From: Comamonadaceae bacterium
GTDB lineage: Bacteria > Pseudomonadota > Gammaproteobacteria > Burkholderiales > Burkholderiaceae_C
NCBI GenBank assembly: GCA_947455585.1
Contig: CANGOY010000087.1
Span: 1 to 7,385, forward strand
DNA length: 7,385 nt
Reading direction: 5' to 3'
In this document: piece after piece, positions 6,262-7,385 of the stretch
Layout: each line of letters starts with the position of its first letter
Position numbering within the stretch: the stretch's first letter is position 1
Translations under genes and position numbers: made by a program
Notes under the pieces: generated by a model
The model's database searches: none
Seen by the model: only the letters and a program-made list of their open reading frames with translations
What the model was told of the DNA's origin: nothing

Positions 6262-7385
6262 ATGACAGTTAAAAGCTCTATCCCACGTCGCAAATTTGAT
6301 GTGGTCATCGTTGGTGCCGGTGGCTCTGGCATGCGCGCATCGTTGCAACTTGCTCGTGCAGGTTTGAACGTTGCGGTTTTGTCTAAAGTGTTCCCCACGC
6401 GTTCACACACTGTGGCTGCTCAAGGTGGCATTGGTGCCTCATTGGGCAACATGAACGAAGACAACTGGCACTACCACTTCTACGACACCGTCAAAGGCTC
6501 CGACTGGCTCGGTGACCAAGACGCGATTGAATACATGTGCCGTGAAGCCCCCAAAGTCGTGTACGACTTGGAGCACATGGGCATGCCTTTCGACCGCAAC
6601 CCAGACGGCACCATTTACCAACGACCCTTCGGCGGCCACACCGCCAACTACGGCGAAAAGGCTGTTGAGCGCGCTTGTGCTGCGGCTGACCGTACCGGTC
6701 ACGCCATGCTGCACACGCTCTACCAACAAAACGTCAAAGCAAAAACCAGCTTCTTCGTGGAGTGGATGGCCCTCGACCTGATTCGCGACGACGCGGGTGA
6801 TGTGGTGGGCGTGACCGCCCTCGAGATGGAAACTGGCGAGCTCTACATCATGGAAGCCAAAACCGTGATGTTGGCCACCGGTGGTGCAGGCCGCATTTTT
6901 GCTGCTTCGACCAACGCGTTCATCAACACCGGCGACGGCCTCGGGATGGCCGCACGTGCTGGCATCCCACTCGAAGACATGGAGTTCTGGCAATTCCACC
7001 CCACTGGCGTGGCCGGTGCTGGCGTGTTGTTGACTGAAGGCTGCCGTGGCGAAGGCGCGATTTTGCGTAACTGCAATGGCGAACGCTTCATGGAGCGTTA
7101 TGCCCCCGCCTACAAAGACTTGGCCCCACGCGACTACGTGTCACGCTGCATGGACCAAGAAATCAAAGAAGGTCGCGGCTGCGGTCCTAACAAGGACTAC
7201 ATCAACCTCGACATGACCCACTTGGGTGCTGACACCATCATGAAGCGTTTGCCTTCGGTGTTCGAAATTGGCCACAACTTTGCCAACGTCGACATCACCA
7301 AAGAGCCCATCCCCGTTATCCCCACCATCCATTACCAAATGGGCGGTATCCCCACCAACATCAACGGCCAAGTTGTGACGCAAAA
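6262..7385 (+). CDS. sdhA: Succinate dehydrogenase flavoprotein subunit, N-terminal part (partial, continues past right edge)
   Basis: Catalytic subunit of complex II on the cytoplasmic face of the membrane; it oxidises succinate to fumarate and passes electrons to FAD and then SdhB. About 374 of roughly 590-600 residues are in view. The FAD-binding GAGGSGMRA is at 18-26. His49 in PTRSHTVAAQGG is the residue that carries covalent FAD in this family. PFGGHTANYGEK is at 122-133 and ATGGAGRIF at 205-213. Active-site residues are in place: His246 (FHPTG), Glu259 and Arg262 (TEGCRGEG), Arg290 (APRDYVSR) and His357 (IHYQMGG), each three or four residues beyond the E. coli numbering. The frame is intact to the window edge. 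sdhB is expected directly downstream, outside the window. Confidence 0.98.
   Translation, partial: MTVKSSIPRRKFDVVIVGAGGSGMRASLQLARAGLNVAVLSKVFPTRSHTVAAQGGIGASLGNMNEDNWHYHFYDTVKGSDWLGDQDAIEYMCREAPKVVYDLEHMGMPFDRNPDGTIYQRPFGGHTANYGEKAVERACAAADRTGHAMLHTLYQQNVKAKTSFFVEWMALDLIRDDAGDVVGVTALEMETGELYIMEAKTVMLATGGAGRIFAASTNAFINTGDGLGMAARAGIPLEDMEFWQFHPTGVAGAGVLLTEGCRGEGAILRNCNGERFMERYAPAYKDLAPRDYVSRCMDQEIKEGRGCGPNKDYINLDMTHLGADTIMKRLPSVFEIGHNFANVDITKEPIPVIPTIHYQMGGIPTNINGQVVTQ

Noticed and set aside
5404..6348. 314-codon open frame on the minus strand opposite sdhC, sdhD and the start of sdhA
   Set aside because: Its product is rich in His, Gln, Asn and Asp with no fold-like pattern, and it lies opposite three well-identified genes. 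It is an antisense shadow created by their codon bias.
6439..6999. 186-codon open frame on the minus strand opposite sdhA
   Set aside because: It lies wholly antisense to a strongly conserved stretch of sdhA containing active-site motifs, and its His/Val-rich product resembles no family.

Overview
The window is a chromosomal tricarboxylic acid (TCA) cycle locus from a betaproteobacterium, most likely a member of the Comamonadaceae (Burkholderiales). This rests on protein character: an acnB-type aconitase, a type 2 malate dehydrogenase of about 328 residues, a GntR regulator beside sdhCDA, moderately high GC, and heavy use of TTG for leucine. It was read by eye without a database search, so the family-level placement is an inference.

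The layout is two divergent transcription units around a 145-base control region at 4412-4556. The leftward (minus) unit reads mdh, a CitE-like CoA ester lyase, a small exported protein, then acnB, which runs off the left edge. Gaps are 19, about 12 and 37 bases with no terminator-like hairpin, so this looks like one operon driven from a sigma70-like promoter at about 4494-4523. The rightward (plus) unit reads gntR, sdhC, sdhD and sdhA, with sdhA cut by the right edge. gntR is separated from sdhC by 85 bases, while sdhC, sdhD and sdhA are tightly packed.

Functionally, SdhCDA (with SdhB expected just outside) oxidises succinate to fumarate and feeds the quinone pool. Mdh oxidises malate to oxaloacetate, and AcnB converts citrate to isocitrate. 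The CoA ester lyase probably cleaves or hydrolyses a malyl-CoA- or citramalyl-CoA-like compound. The HutC-type GntR protein is the obvious candidate local regulator of both arms. An 18-base imperfect palindrome overlaps the mdh -10 element and lies within the likely gntR promoter, making it a good candidate operator.

Most of the window is ordinary central metabolism. The items worth a second look are the palindrome, a possible 5' stem-loop plus U-run in the mdh leader, the orphan CitE-like enzyme, and an exported protein with a possible lysozyme-inhibitor-like domain inside a TCA operon. I see no mobile element, CRISPR array, tRNA or rRNA, and no convincing new defence or other unusual system.
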